Origin: Flavisolibacter sp.
GTDB lineage: Bacteria > Bacteroidota > Bacteroidia > Chitinophagales > Chitinophagaceae
Assembly (NCBI GenBank): GCA_013695175.1
Contig: JACDAZ010000277.1
Span: 1-25,688 of the forward strand
Length of the DNA stretch: 25,688 nucleotides
Direction of reading: 5' to 3'
Made by a program: the position numbers and the translations under genes. Positions 1-7,703 of the stretch are shown here, piece by piece (position 1 is the stretch's first letter; each line of letters opens with the position of its first letter). A model generated the notes under the pieces. That model was not told the DNA's origin. It ran no database searches and saw nothing but the letters and a program-made list of their open reading frames with translations.

Positions 1-1392
1 TCCATGGGTGATATAAGGCAGGGTGTAACATTAGAAGTGTTTGGTGAAGGATGGAGTATGGGTCCCTTGAATGACAAGATGAAACAGGAAGTAAAAAATG
101 ATCAAACTCTTTTTAAGTATGATGTTACATGGAGTACATTAGGAAGTTATTTACAAATGCTGGAAGACAAAGGTGTTTCACCTAATGTAGCCTCGTTTGT
201 TGGTGCTACTACTGTACGTATGCATGTTATTGGAGAAGATAATCGTGACCCTACGGAAACTGAATTAATGCAGATGAAACATTTAGTGAGACAGGCTATG
301 GAAGAAGGTGCATTGGGTGTTGGATCATCTTTAATTTATCCTCCTGCATTTTTTGCTAAAACATCGGAGCTAATAGAATTGTGTAAAGAAGCTTCTACAT
401 ATGGAGGCATGTACATAAGTCATATGCGCAGTGAAGGAAATAATATTTTTGAAGCAGTTGAAGAACTTATAACCATTGCAAAAGAAGCAAATATTCCTGC
501 TGAAATCTATCATTTAAAAGCTGCCGGTAAAAATAATTGGGGTAAGATGGATAGCGTAATAAAAAGAATAGAACGTGCCCGCAAAGAGGGATTAATGATA
601 ACAACTGATATGTACACTTATACAGCAGGCGCTACCGGGTTAACAGCAGCTTTTCCGCCTTCCTTACAGGATGGTGGTTTTGAAAAATTATGGCAACGTT
701 TACAGGATGCGGAAATAAGAAAACAAATGGCAGTAGCCATGAAATCAGATGCAACAGATTGGGAGAACTTGTATTATGGTGCAGAAGGTGGAAAAAATGT
801 TTTATTGTTAGGTTTTAGAAGGGACTCATTAAGAAAATATATAGGTAAAACAGTAGCTGATGTAGCAGCAATATGGGGTAAGTCAGAAGAAGAAACTGCA
901 ATGGACCTGATAGTGCAAGACAGTAGCCGTGTGGATGTTGCTTATTTTTTAATGAGTGAGGAAAATGTAAAAAAACAACTGAAGCTACCTTATATGAGTT
1001 TTGGTAGTGATGCAGGCTCTATGGTGCCTGAAGGTGTATTTTTAAATACCAGTACACACCCAAGGGCGTATGGAAATTTTGCAAGAGTGTTGGGCAAGTA
1101 CAGCAGGGATGAAAAAGTATTGCCTCTTGAAGAAGCAATCTATAAACTAACCAAATTGCCGGCAACCAATTTAAAACTTCAAAAACGAGGTGAATTAAAA
1201 AAAGGATATTATGCTGATATTGTTATTTTCGATCCTGTAACTGTAAAAGATCATGCTACATATGAAAAACCACACCAGCTTGCAACAGGAGTAACTGATG
1301 TTTTTGTAAATGGAAAACAGGTATTAAAGAACAGTAAACATACAGGCGCTACACCAGGACGATTTATAAAAGGTGCAGGCTATAAAAATTAA
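1..1392 (+). CDS. N-acyl-D-amino-acid deacylase, 3' part (5' truncated)
   Basis: Zinc-dependent amidohydrolase of the D-aminoacylase family, which hydrolyses N-acyl-D-amino acids. The reading frame is open from base 1, so the ATG at 4 is probably internal and the N-terminal part, including the usual first metal-binding HxH, lies outside the window. Counting from that ATG, the candidate metal ligands are His140 (ISHMRSEG) and His170 (IYHLKAAG), and the catalytic Asp336 sits in SFGSDAG. The C-terminus returns to the small beta domain of amidohydrolases (GELKKGYYADIVIFDP) and ends with a VNGKQV strand typical of the family. The visible 463 codons leave roughly 60-90 residues missing compared with usual family length. 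The serine hydrolase gene follows after 17 bases on the same strand, so the two may be co-transcribed and serve turnover of peptides or cell-wall material. Family assignment is firm; substrate preference is not visible. Confidence 0.9.
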   Translation, partial: SMGDIRQGVTLEVFGEGWSMGPLNDKMKQEVKNDQTLFKYDVTWSTLGSYLQMLEDKGVSPNVASFVGATTVRMHVIGEDNRDPTETELMQMKHLVRQAMEEGALGVGSSLIYPPAFFAKTSELIELCKEASTYGGMYISHMRSEGNNIFEAVEELITIAKEANIPAEIYHLKAAGKNNWGKMDSVIKRIERARKEGLMITTDMYTYTAGATGLTAAFPPSLQDGGFEKLWQRLQDAEIRKQMAVAMKSDATDWENLYYGAEGGKNVLLLGFRRDSLRKYIGKTVADVAAIWGKSEEETAMDLIVQDSSRVDVAYFLMSEENVKKQLKLPYMSFGSDAGSMVPEGVFLNTSTHPRAYGNFARVLGKYSRDEKVLPLEEAIYKLTKLPATNLKLQKRGELKKGYYADIVIFDPVTVKDHATYEKPHQLATGVTDVFVNGKQVLKNSKHTGATPGRFIKGAGYKN

Positions 1393-1409
1393 ATGCTACT
1401 AATAATTTT

Positions 1410-3212
1410 ATGAATAAGATTTTTTTCCTTTTGTTATTTGCCATTATACAAATGGCAGCTTATGGGCAAACTACAAATGATAAAAGAATAGTTGCTTTAG
1501 AACCCCAGTTAAATAAACTATTGAAAGACTGGAAAGCTGCAGGCTTTGCTGTTGCAGTTGTTGACAAGAACAAAGTGATTTATGCCAAAGGTTTTGGGTT
1601 CAGAGACCTGGAAAAGAAATTACCTGTAACTACAAATACCTTATTTCCAATTGGATCCTGTACAAAAGCTTTTACATCTTCACTAATAGGTGTGTTGGAT
1701 AAAGAAAAATTAGTTGAATTTGACAAACCATTTTATTCTTATTTACCTGCCATTAATTTTTATAAACCTGAAATGACTCAGAACATTACATTGAGAGACA
1801 TGATGAGTCATAGAACCGGGTTGCCCAGACATGATTTTTCATGGTATCTATTTCCTTCATCTTCAAGAGATTCATTATTACAAAGGGTAAAATATATGGA
1901 ACCATCTGCCGGCATAAAGGACAAATGGCAATACAACAATTTCATGTTTTTATTACAGGGACTGGTAGCTGAAAAAATTACCGGAAAAAGTTGGGAGGAG
2001 AACATCAAAACAAAATTCTTTGCACCGTTAAACATGAACAGATCAAATTTCTTTATCAGTGACATGACAAAAGACAATGATGCAGCAATTGGGTATTATG
2101 TAAAAAATGATAGCCTGATAAAAAAATTACCATATTATGAAATTGGATCAATGGGTCCTGCAGGAAGTATAAACAGTAGTGTAATGGAAATGAGCAATTG
2201 GGTGAGAACCTGGATTAATGGAGGAAAGTTTAATGATAAAGAAATTCTACACTCCTCGTATATACGTGATGCAATCAGTTCTCAAATGATCATCTCACCT
2301 TCATTACCTGATAAAGAAATTCCTGATGTATTTTTTGGCAACTATGGTTTCGGATGGTTTTTAACTTCCTATAAAGGTCATTACATGGCTCAACATGGAG
2401 GTAATATTGATGGCTTTTCTGCTAATACAGCATTCTTCCCAACAGATAGTATTGGAATTATTGTATTATCAAATCAAAATGGATCGGTATTACCAGGCAT
2501 AATTAGAAATATGATTGCAGACAAAGTATTGGGTTTGAATTATACAGATTGGAGCGGTTTACGAAAAAAAGCTGCAGATAAAGCAAAAGAAGCAGAAGCA
2601 GAAATAAAAAAAACATCAAGTCAAAAACAGGGCACAAAACCTACACATGCATTAAAAGATTATACAGGCCTGTATTCACACCCCGGTTATGGAGCTATTG
2701 AAGTGTATTTGAATGGAGATTCATTAATGGCAAGTGTTCCTAATAAAAACTTATGGCTTAAACATTATCACTATAATATTTTTTCTCCTTATGAAAAAGA
2801 TCCTGAAGAAGGAATTGACACTTCAGCCGCATCGCAATTGAAATTTAATTTTTTAATGAATTTACAAGGAGAAATAAATACAATTTCTACTGATCTTGAA
2901 CCTTCATTAAAATCCCTGGAGTTTGTTAAAAGGCCAAAGGAAGTTGCCATGACAGAGGCCAGTTTGCAGGATTATGTTGGAGATTTTGAATTAATGGGTA
3001 CAATAATAAAAGTTTATTCAAAGGGTAATACACTTTATGTACACGTTCCGGGTCAGCCCGACTATGAATTAGCTGCAGAAGGTAATGATAAATTTAATTT
3101 GAAGATATTAAATGGATATTCACTTCAGTTTATAAGAGATGATGCGAAAAATGTAATCTCGGCTTCTTTTATTCAACCAAACGGAACCTTCACAGCCACA
3201 AAAAAGAAATAA
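1410..3212 (+). CDS. Exported class C beta-lactamase-like serine hydrolase with C-terminal extension
   Basis: 600-residue periplasmic or secreted serine hydrolase of the beta-lactamase / penicillin-binding / esterase superfamily. An N-terminal signal peptide (residues 1 to about 20, ending AAYGQ) is followed by the catalytic fold: the SxxK motif is S83-C-T-K86, the YxN motif is Y175-N-N177, and the third motif is H327-G-G in place of KTG, as in many class C-like esterases and D-aminopeptidases. Residues from about 385 carry a Lys/Ala-rich linker and then a region resembling the DUF3471-type C-terminal domain (DYTGLYSHPGYGAIEV), with a second similar stretch near 520 (DYVGDFELMG). It lies 17 bases after the D-aminoacylase gene, which fits a joint role in handling D-amino-acid peptides. 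An esterase or peptidase is more likely than an antibiotic-resistance enzyme, but the substrate is unknown. Confidence 0.9.
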   Translation: MNKIFFLLLFAIIQMAAYGQTTNDKRIVALEPQLNKLLKDWKAAGFAVAVVDKNKVIYAKGFGFRDLEKKLPVTTNTLFPIGSCTKAFTSSLIGVLDKEKLVEFDKPFYSYLPAINFYKPEMTQNITLRDMMSHRTGLPRHDFSWYLFPSSSRDSLLQRVKYMEPSAGIKDKWQYNNFMFLLQGLVAEKITGKSWEENIKTKFFAPLNMNRSNFFISDMTKDNDAAIGYYVKNDSLIKKLPYYEIGSMGPAGSINSSVMEMSNWVRTWINGGKFNDKEILHSSYIRDAISSQMIISPSLPDKEIPDVFFGNYGFGWFLTSYKGHYMAQHGGNIDGFSANTAFFPTDSIGIIVLSNQNGSVLPGIIRNMIADKVLGLNYTDWSGLRKKAADKAKEAEAEIKKTSSQKQGTKPTHALKDYTGLYSHPGYGAIEVYLNGDSLMASVPNKNLWLKHYHYNIFSPYEKDPEEGIDTSAASQLKFNFLMNLQGEINTISTDLEPSLKSLEFVKRPKEVAMTEASLQDYVGDFELMGTIIKVYSKGNTLYVHVPGQPDYELAAEGNDKFNLKILNGYSLQFIRDDAKNVISASFIQPNGTFTATKKK

Positions 3213-3243
3213 TATTTGGTATATTTTTTCGTAGAGCATAGAT

Positions 3244-3696
3244 ATGGAAATTAAAATCAGGAAAGCAGTTAAAGAAGATTGTTCAAGAATATTAGAACTA
3301 GTAAAGGAACTAGCTGCTTTTGAAAGAGCACAAAAAGAAGTAAGTGTTTCACTGGAACATTTTGAAATGAGTGGTTTTGGTTACAAACCTATTTGGTGGG
3401 CATTTGTAATAGAAGTAGACGGCGAGGTACAAGGCTTCGCCTTATACTATATTCGATTCAGCACCTGGAAAGGTCAGCGTATGTACCTGGAAGATTTTTA
3501 TGTTACTGATGATATGCGGAGAAAAGGATTGGGTAAATTATTATTTGAAAAACTAATTCAGGAGGCTAAAAGAAGAAAACTTAATGGTATACAATGGCAG
3601 GTATTGGAATGGAATGAATCAGCTATAAATTTTTACAAAAAATACAAAACAGCTTTTGACAGTGAATGGATCAATTGTGCAATAAGTGTCGATTAA
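3244..3696 (+). CDS. GNAT N-acetyltransferase, diamine/SSAT-like
   Basis: 150-residue acetyl-CoA-dependent N-acetyltransferase, complete. The fold order fits the GNAT family: N-terminal IRKAVKEDCSRILELVKEL, central strand YLEDFYV with Glu83, the acetyl-CoA pyrophosphate loop R92-R-K-G-L-G97, and the C-terminal WNESAINFYKKY with Tyr131 as the likely general acid. The GFALYY, STW and YLEDFYV signature resembles spermidine/spermine (diamine) acetyltransferases, so a polyamine or a thialysine-like amine is a plausible substrate; this is family inference. The gene is separated by 31 bases from the serine hydrolase. Its stop codon overlaps the stop of convergent fabD within the tetranucleotide TTAA at 3693-3696. 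Confidence 0.88.
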   Translation: MEIKIRKAVKEDCSRILELVKELAAFERAQKEVSVSLEHFEMSGFGYKPIWWAFVIEVDGEVQGFALYYIRFSTWKGQRMYLEDFYVTDDMRRKGLGKLLFEKLIQEAKRRKLNGIQWQVLEWNESAINFYKKYKTAFDSEWINCAISVD

Positions 3697-4583
3697 TTAG
3701 CCGTTTGAGCTACAACAGATTTATCAATTTTTAAAATAAGCCCCTGTAAAACCTTGCCCGGACCTGCTTCAGTAAATTTACCTGCTCCGTCAGTTATCAT
3801 TGCCTGTACACATTGGGTCCATTTAACAGCGCCCGTTAATTGATTTATCAAGTTTACTCTTATCTCATCTTTATCAAAAATTCCTTTAGCCACTACATTT
3901 TGATAAACAGGACAAGTTGGATTATTAAACCTGGTTTTTCCAATGGCATCTGCCAGTTCTTTTTTGGCAGGTTCCATTAATGGTGAATGAAAAGCGCCAC
4001 CAACCGGTAATACCAATGCTCTTTTTGCGCCGGCAGCTTTCATTTGTTCGCAGGCTCTTTCAATACCTTTTATACTTCCTGAAATTACCACCTGCCCCGG
4101 ACAATTATAATTTGCGGGCACAACCACTTCACCAGTTTCTTCCTGTACCTGCTTACATATTTGTTCTACGTTTTCATCTGAAAGACCTAGCACAGCAGCC
4201 ATAGTGGAGGGATTTTGATCGCAAGCTTTTTGCATTGCTTTTGCCCTTAAGCTTACCAATTCTAAACCATCCTCAAAACTTAGAATACCATTTGCAACAA
4301 GGGCGGAAAATTCTCCCAAAGAATGACCGGCAACCATATCGGGCCTGTTATATTCTAAAATACGATAAGCAATAATAGAATGCAGAAATATGGCAGGTTG
4401 GGTAATATTAGTTTGTTTCAAGTCTTCTTCGCTCCCATTGAACATTATATCTGAAAGCCTGAAACCTAGAATTTCATTTGCCTGTTCAAATATTTTTTTA
4501 GCAAAAGCATTATTATCATAATGCAATTTGCCCATTCCTGTAAATTGTGCACCCTGCCCGGGGAATACAAAAGCATGTTTCAT
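3693..4583 (-). CDS. fabD: Malonyl CoA-acyl carrier protein transacylase
   Basis: 296-residue cytoplasmic FabD, which transfers malonyl from CoA to acyl carrier protein to start fatty acid elongation. It shows the N-terminal FPGQGAQ oxyanion-hole motif, the nucleophile Ser88 in GHSLGE, Arg113 (SLRAKAM) for binding the malonyl carboxylate, and catalytic His199 in GAFHSPLM. Length matches the family. It lies downstream of folE on the same strand, separated by 96 bases that hold an 8-bp inverted repeat (4611-4631), so read-through from the pterin genes is possible but a separate control point is likely. It converges on the GNAT gene with shared stop-codon bases. Confidence 0.97.
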   Translation of the reverse strand: MKHAFVFPGQGAQFTGMGKLHYDNNAFAKKIFEQANEILGFRLSDIMFNGSEEDLKQTNITQPAIFLHSIIAYRILEYNRPDMVAGHSLGEFSALVANGILSFEDGLELVSLRAKAMQKACDQNPSTMAAVLGLSDENVEQICKQVQEETGEVVVPANYNCPGQVVISGSIKGIERACEQMKAAGAKRALVLPVGGAFHSPLMEPAKKELADAIGKTRFNNPTCPVYQNVVAKGIFDKDEIRVNLINQLTGAVKWTQCVQAMITDGAGKFTEAGPGKVLQGLILKIDKSVVAQTAN

Positions 4584-4610
4584 AAAAAATCAAATTCAAT
4601 TTCAGCCAGC

Positions 4611-4631
4611 AAAAGCAATTGCCTTGCTTTT
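4611..4631 (-). promoter_or_regulatory. 8-bp hairpin between folE and fabD
   Basis: A perfect inverted repeat, AAAAGCAA and TTGCTTTT with a 5-base loop, lies in the 96-base gap downstream of folE and upstream of fabD. It lacks a clear T tract after the stem on the transcribed (minus) strand, so it is not a textbook terminator. It could be an RNA stability or processing hairpin separating the two genes. Confidence 0.4.
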
Positions 4632-4679
4632 CTATTCCAAAAAGAGCGGCTAAGATAAATGAAATGAATTTGATTATTA

Positions 4680-5291
4680 TTAATCCAGATCTGCAGTAAT
4701 TAAATTTAAAAATTCGTTCCTTGTTAAATGATTGCTCAATAAAACACCATCAAAAGCTGAAGTTGTAGTAATGGAATTTTGCTTTTGTACACCTCGCATC
4801 ATCATACATAAATGCCTGGCTTCAATTACCACTGCAATACCCAATGGGTTCAGGCTTTCTTTAATGGCACCTAAAATTTGTGTGGTTAATCGCTCCTGTA
4901 CCTGCAATCTTCTTGAATATACATCTACCACTCTGGCCAATTTGCTTAAGCCGGTAATATACCCATTTGGTATATAGGCAATGTGTGCCTTACCATAAAA
5001 AGGATGCAGATGATGTTCACACATAGAATATAATTCAATGTTCTTTACAATAACCATTTCACTTACATCTTCTTTAAACCTTGCTGCATTTAAAATGGCT
5101 ACTGCATCCTGGGTATAACCCTGTGTATTATAAATTAATGCTTTGGCAGCCCTTTCCGGAGTGTTAGCTAACCCCTCTCTTCCGGCATCTTCACCGGTAA
5201 GTTCAATTATTTTATTATAATGAAATGCCAGTTGACGCGTGGTTTCTTCATCAAACTCCTCTGTTTTTTTATATAAAATCTTCTTTTGCAT
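4680..5291 (-). CDS. folE: GTP cyclohydrolase I
   Basis: 203-residue GTP cyclohydrolase I, which converts GTP to 7,8-dihydroneopterin triphosphate for folate, biopterin or 7-deazaguanine synthesis. The zinc ligands are visible as Cys91 and His94 in [10 protein letters not shown] and Cys162 in [10 protein letters not shown]. Other family marks are [24 protein letters not shown] and NSITTTSAF. Length is usual for bacterial FolE. The gene starts only 6 bases after the stop of the first PTPS-like gene, forming a tight unit PTPS-2, PTPS-1, folE on the minus strand. This supplies the substrate of the PTPS enzymes from the same transcript. Confidence 0.97.
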   Translation of the reverse strand: MQKKILYKKTEEFDEETTRQLAFHYNKIIELTGEDAGREGLANTPERAAKALIYNTQGYTQDAVAILNAARFKEDVSEMVIVKNIELYSMCEHHLHPFYGKAHIAYIPNGYITGLSKLARVVDVYSRRLQVQERLTTQILGAIKESLNPLGIAVVIEARHLCMMMRGVQKQNSITTTSAFDGVLLSNHLTRNEFLNLITADLD

Positions 5292-5297
5292 TATTTT

Positions 5298-5714
5298 TTA
5301 TTTAACCGGGTATTCAACAAAATTTCGTGGTGTTTCATATAACCTTATAAATAAATCCATATCAGCAGGTATATTGGGGCGGAGCAGTTCAAAAATTACT
5401 ATAACAATATTTTCAGCTGTAGGGTTCATATTCTTAAATTCAACAGTATCCAGGTTTAGATTTTTATGATCAAACCTTTGCAATACATATTTATCAGTAA
5501 GTTCTGATAGTTTTTTCATATCCATCACAAATCCGGTTTTTTCATCAACTTCACCTACTACCTGAATTTCAAGCTCATAATTGTGACCATGATAATTGGG
5601 TAAACTGCACTTTCCAAACACATCCAGATTTTGTTCATCTGTCCACTGGCTGCTATATAAACGATGAGCAGCATTAAAATGTTCACGGCGAAAAACAGAA
5701 ACTCGTTTTTTCAT
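5298..5714 (-). CDS. 6-pyruvoyl-tetrahydropterin synthase / QueD family, paralog 1
   Basis: 138-residue zinc enzyme acting on dihydroneopterin triphosphate. Zinc ligands are His17 (FNAAHRLY), His42 and His44 (YHGHNY). The catalytic set seen in this family is present: Cys36 in FGKC, Asp82-His83 in FDHKNL and Glu127 in YETPR. The FGKC...HGHNYELE context and the DEQNLDVFGKC stretch look closer to animal-type PTPS (tetrahydrobiopterin pathway) than to E. coli QueD, where the cysteine directly precedes RLHGH. The product could therefore be 6-pyruvoyl-tetrahydropterin or 6-carboxy-tetrahydropterin; sequence reading cannot decide. It starts 9 bases after the stop of a second, related gene and precedes folE by 6 bases. 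Confidence 0.93.
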   Translation of the reverse strand: MKKRVSVFRREHFNAAHRLYSSQWTDEQNLDVFGKCSLPNYHGHNYELEIQVVGEVDEKTGFVMDMKKLSELTDKYVLQRFDHKNLNLDTVEFKNMNPTAENIVIVIFELLRPNIPADMDLFIRLYETPRNFVEYPVK

Positions 5715-5723
5715 AGTTAAAAT

Positions 5724-6134
5724 TTAATCCCCAAAATATTCAACATAGATTCTGGGTGTTTCATACAATTTAATGCAATGAAGCTGAACACCATCAGGTA
5801 AATGAGGTATCAATTGTTTCCAGATACCTATAGCCAGGTTTTCAGTAGAACAAAACTGACCCTTTAAAAATTCAACGTCAACATTCAAGTTCCTGTGATC
5901 AACCTTTTCAATAACATATTCTTTAATCAGTAAACTAAGCCTCTTTACGTCAAATACAAAGCCTGTTTCAGGATCAGGTTTCCCTTTAACCGTTACATAT
6001 AATTCGTAATTATGACCATGCCAGTTGTCATTAGCACATTTGCCAAAAACAGCGTCATTTTTTTCCCTGCTCCATCCCGGATTATATAATTTATGTGCTG
6101 CATTAAAATGTTCAACACGTGTCAGAAACACCAT
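5724..6134 (-). CDS. 6-pyruvoyl-tetrahydropterin synthase / QueD family, paralog 2
   Basis: 136-residue protein using the ATG at 6134. A longer frame from 6272 exists but would add 46 residues unlike the family and run into the divergent mqnB gene, and a TACCTTTG box lies just upstream of the 6134 start. Zinc ligands are His14, His39 and His41; catalytic candidates are Cys33 (FGKC), Asp79-His80 and Glu125 (YETPR). It aligns along its whole length with the neighbouring paralog (FNAAH, GKC, HGHNYEL, TGFV, DHxNLN, YETPR, VEY), so the pair arose by tandem duplication, yet the two have diverged considerably. It is the first gene of the PTPS-2, PTPS-1, folE unit. Confidence 0.92.
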   Translation of the reverse strand: MVFLTRVEHFNAAHKLYNPGWSREKNDAVFGKCANDNWHGHNYELYVTVKGKPDPETGFVFDVKRLSLLIKEYVIEKVDHRNLNVDVEFLKGQFCSTENLAIGIWKQLIPHLPDGVQLHCIKLYETPRIYVEYFGD

Positions 6135-6149
6135 TCTATCAATTTTTTG

Positions 6150-6157
6150 CAAAGGTA
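6150..6157 (-). promoter_or_regulatory. -7 box (TACCTTTG) upstream of the PTPS/folE operon
   Basis: On the minus strand TACCTTTG matches the Bacteroidota -7 consensus TAnnTTTG and sits 15 bases before the ATG at 6134. No good TTTG -33 element is present at the usual 19-base spacing, so this is a partial match. It supports the shorter start of PTPS paralog 2. Confidence 0.45.
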
Positions 6158-6189
6158 AAGCAGATGCGTAAACAACTAAGTCTATATAA

Positions 6190-6223
6190 AGGTGTAAAAA
6201 ATATGGCTTAGGTGTAAATTTAC
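6190..6223. repeat. Two AGGTGTAAA direct repeats in the divergent PTPS/mqnB promoter region
   Basis: AGGTGTAAA occurs at 6190-6198 and 6210-6218, exactly 20 bases apart (about two helical turns). The second copy overlaps the 10-bp palindrome GTAAATTTAC at 6214-6223, which ends two bases before the mqnB start. The spacing suggests a protein binding site for a direct-repeat regulator; none is known here. Confidence 0.4.
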
Positions 6224-6225
6224 AG

Positions 6226-6879
6226 ATGTCAGTTTTATTATGCGCAGCAACCGGTATGGAAGTATCACCCACAGTGCAAATGATGGCGAAGCAAAATTTC
6301 TCCGGTAAGGTAGATTTGCTAATAACAGGTGTAGGATTAATGGCTGCTACTTACGCTTTAACCAAACAAATAGCACAAAAAAAACCTGCCATTATTGTCC
6401 AGGCAGGTATTTCAGGATGCCTTGATGAAGCACTAAGTTTAGGCGAAGTGGTGGTGGTTAAAAATGAAGCAATTGGTGATATGGGAGTCATGGAAAATGA
6501 TTCATTTAAAACATTGTTTGAACTGAATTTAATACAGAAAGATGAACAACCCTGGCAAAATGGTAAATTGGTAAATACGCATAACAACTTACTTTTCTTA
6601 ACAGGCTTAAAACAGGTACAAGCTGTTTCCGTACATGAAATAACAACTAACGAAAAGCGAATTCAATATTATAAAGAGAGTTTAAAAGCACAAATAGAAC
6701 ATATGGAAGGTGCAGCATTACATTTTGTAGGTCTTATGGAAGGAATTCCATTTCTGCAAATACGTTGCATTTCTAATCTTGTATCGGTGCGGGATAAAAC
6801 CAAATGGAAGCTGGATGAATCAATAACCAATTTAAATAATGAATTACAAAAGATCATTAATGAACTTATAAAAGAATGA
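6226..6879 (+). CDS. mqnB: Futalosine hydrolase
   Basis: 217-residue nucleoside phosphorylase-like hydrolase that splits futalosine into dehypoxanthine futalosine and hypoxanthine, the second committed step of the futalosine route to menaquinone. Visible marks are the N-terminal LLCAATGMEV strand, GVGLMAATYAL, QAGISGCLDEALSLGEVVVV and the acidic HMEGAALHF motif with Glu161 facing the nucleoside ribose in this fold. The gene overlaps mqnD by four bases (ATGA), so the two are translationally coupled. The start at 6226 leaves a full-length protein and a 91-base divergent promoter region shared with the PTPS/folE operon. Confidence 0.92.
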   Translation: MSVLLCAATGMEVSPTVQMMAKQNFSGKVDLLITGVGLMAATYALTKQIAQKKPAIIVQAGISGCLDEALSLGEVVVVKNEAIGDMGVMENDSFKTLFELNLIQKDEQPWQNGKLVNTHNNLLFLTGLKQVQAVSVHEITTNEKRIQYYKESLKAQIEHMEGAALHFVGLMEGIPFLQIRCISNLVSVRDKTKWKLDESITNLNNELQKIINELIKE

Positions 6880-7703
6880 AATATACTATAGGCTTTTCAC
6901 CTTGCCCTAATGATACTTTTATTTTTGATGCTTTGGTGAATGGTAAAATAGACACTGAAGGTTTGGAATTTGATGTGATTCTGGAAGATGTAGAAACGCT
7001 GAATAAATGGTCAACTGAAAAAAAATTAGATATCACCAAACTTAGTTTTCCTGCTCTTTTTGCAAACAGGGATCGTTATAAAATATTATCGGCAGGATCG
7101 GCGCTGGGCAAAGGCGTAGGTCCCTTACTGATAGCAAAAAATAAAGTAGCGATACCAGATGTAAAGCATGCAAAAATTGCTATACCGGGTAAAACAACAA
7201 CAGCTAATTTTCTTTTAGAATTTGCAGAACCCTTTGCACAAAATAAAATTCCTTATTTATTCTCTGATATAGAAGATGCGGTATTAAGAGGCGATGTTGA
7301 CCTTGGTGTAATCATTCATGAAAACAGGTTTACTTACCAAAAAAAAGGACTCTTTAAGGTGCTGGATCTTGGAGAATATTGGGAACAAAAAACCGGTCTA
7401 CCTATACCACTTGGATGTATTGCCATTAAAAAAAACATTTCTATACATAATCAAAAGCATATAAATAATTTAATAAAAAAAAGTGTAGAGTTTGCTTTGG
7501 ATCATTATCCAAACCTGGGATCTTTTGTAATACAAAATGCACAGGAAATGGATGAAGCTGTAATGCGCAAGCATATTGAACTTTATGTAAATAATTTTTC
7601 AATCGACTTAGGTAATGGCGGGAAAAAAGCCATTAACACAATGTATAAAATTTACCAGCAGCAGAATGAATTTGCAGAATCAGGAGCAGACCTTTTCATT
7701 TAA
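6876..7703 (+). CDS. mqnD: 1,4-dihydroxy-6-naphthoate synthase
   Basis: 275-residue MqnD, which converts cyclic dehypoxanthine futalosine to 1,4-dihydroxy-6-naphthoate in menaquinone synthesis. It has a periplasmic-binding-protein-like fold without a signal peptide. Diagnostic stretches are the N-terminal GFSPCPNDTFIFDALVNGKI, DITKLSFPALF, GKGVGPLLIAK, the PGKTTTANFLL loop and DLGVIIHENRFTY. With mqnB it shows that the organism makes menaquinone through futalosine; mqnA and mqnC must lie elsewhere. The stop codon shares bases with the stop of the convergent photolyase gene in TTAA at 7700-7703. Confidence 0.95.
   Translation: MKYTIGFSPCPNDTFIFDALVNGKIDTEGLEFDVILEDVETLNKWSTEKKLDITKLSFPALFANRDRYKILSAGSALGKGVGPLLIAKNKVAIPDVKHAKIAIPGKTTTANFLLEFAEPFAQNKIPYLFSDIEDAVLRGDVDLGVIIHENRFTYQKKGLFKVLDLGEYWEQKTGLPIPLGCIAIKKNISIHNQKHINNLIKKSVEFALDHYPNLGSFVIQNAQEMDEAVMRKHIELYVNNFSIDLGNGGKKAINTMYKIYQQQNEFAESGADLFI

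Noticed and set aside
6135..6272. 46-residue N-terminal extension of PTPS paralog 2
   Set aside because: It has no match to the family, overlaps the divergent mqnB gene and lies upstream of a TACCTTTG promoter box, so the start at 6134 was used.
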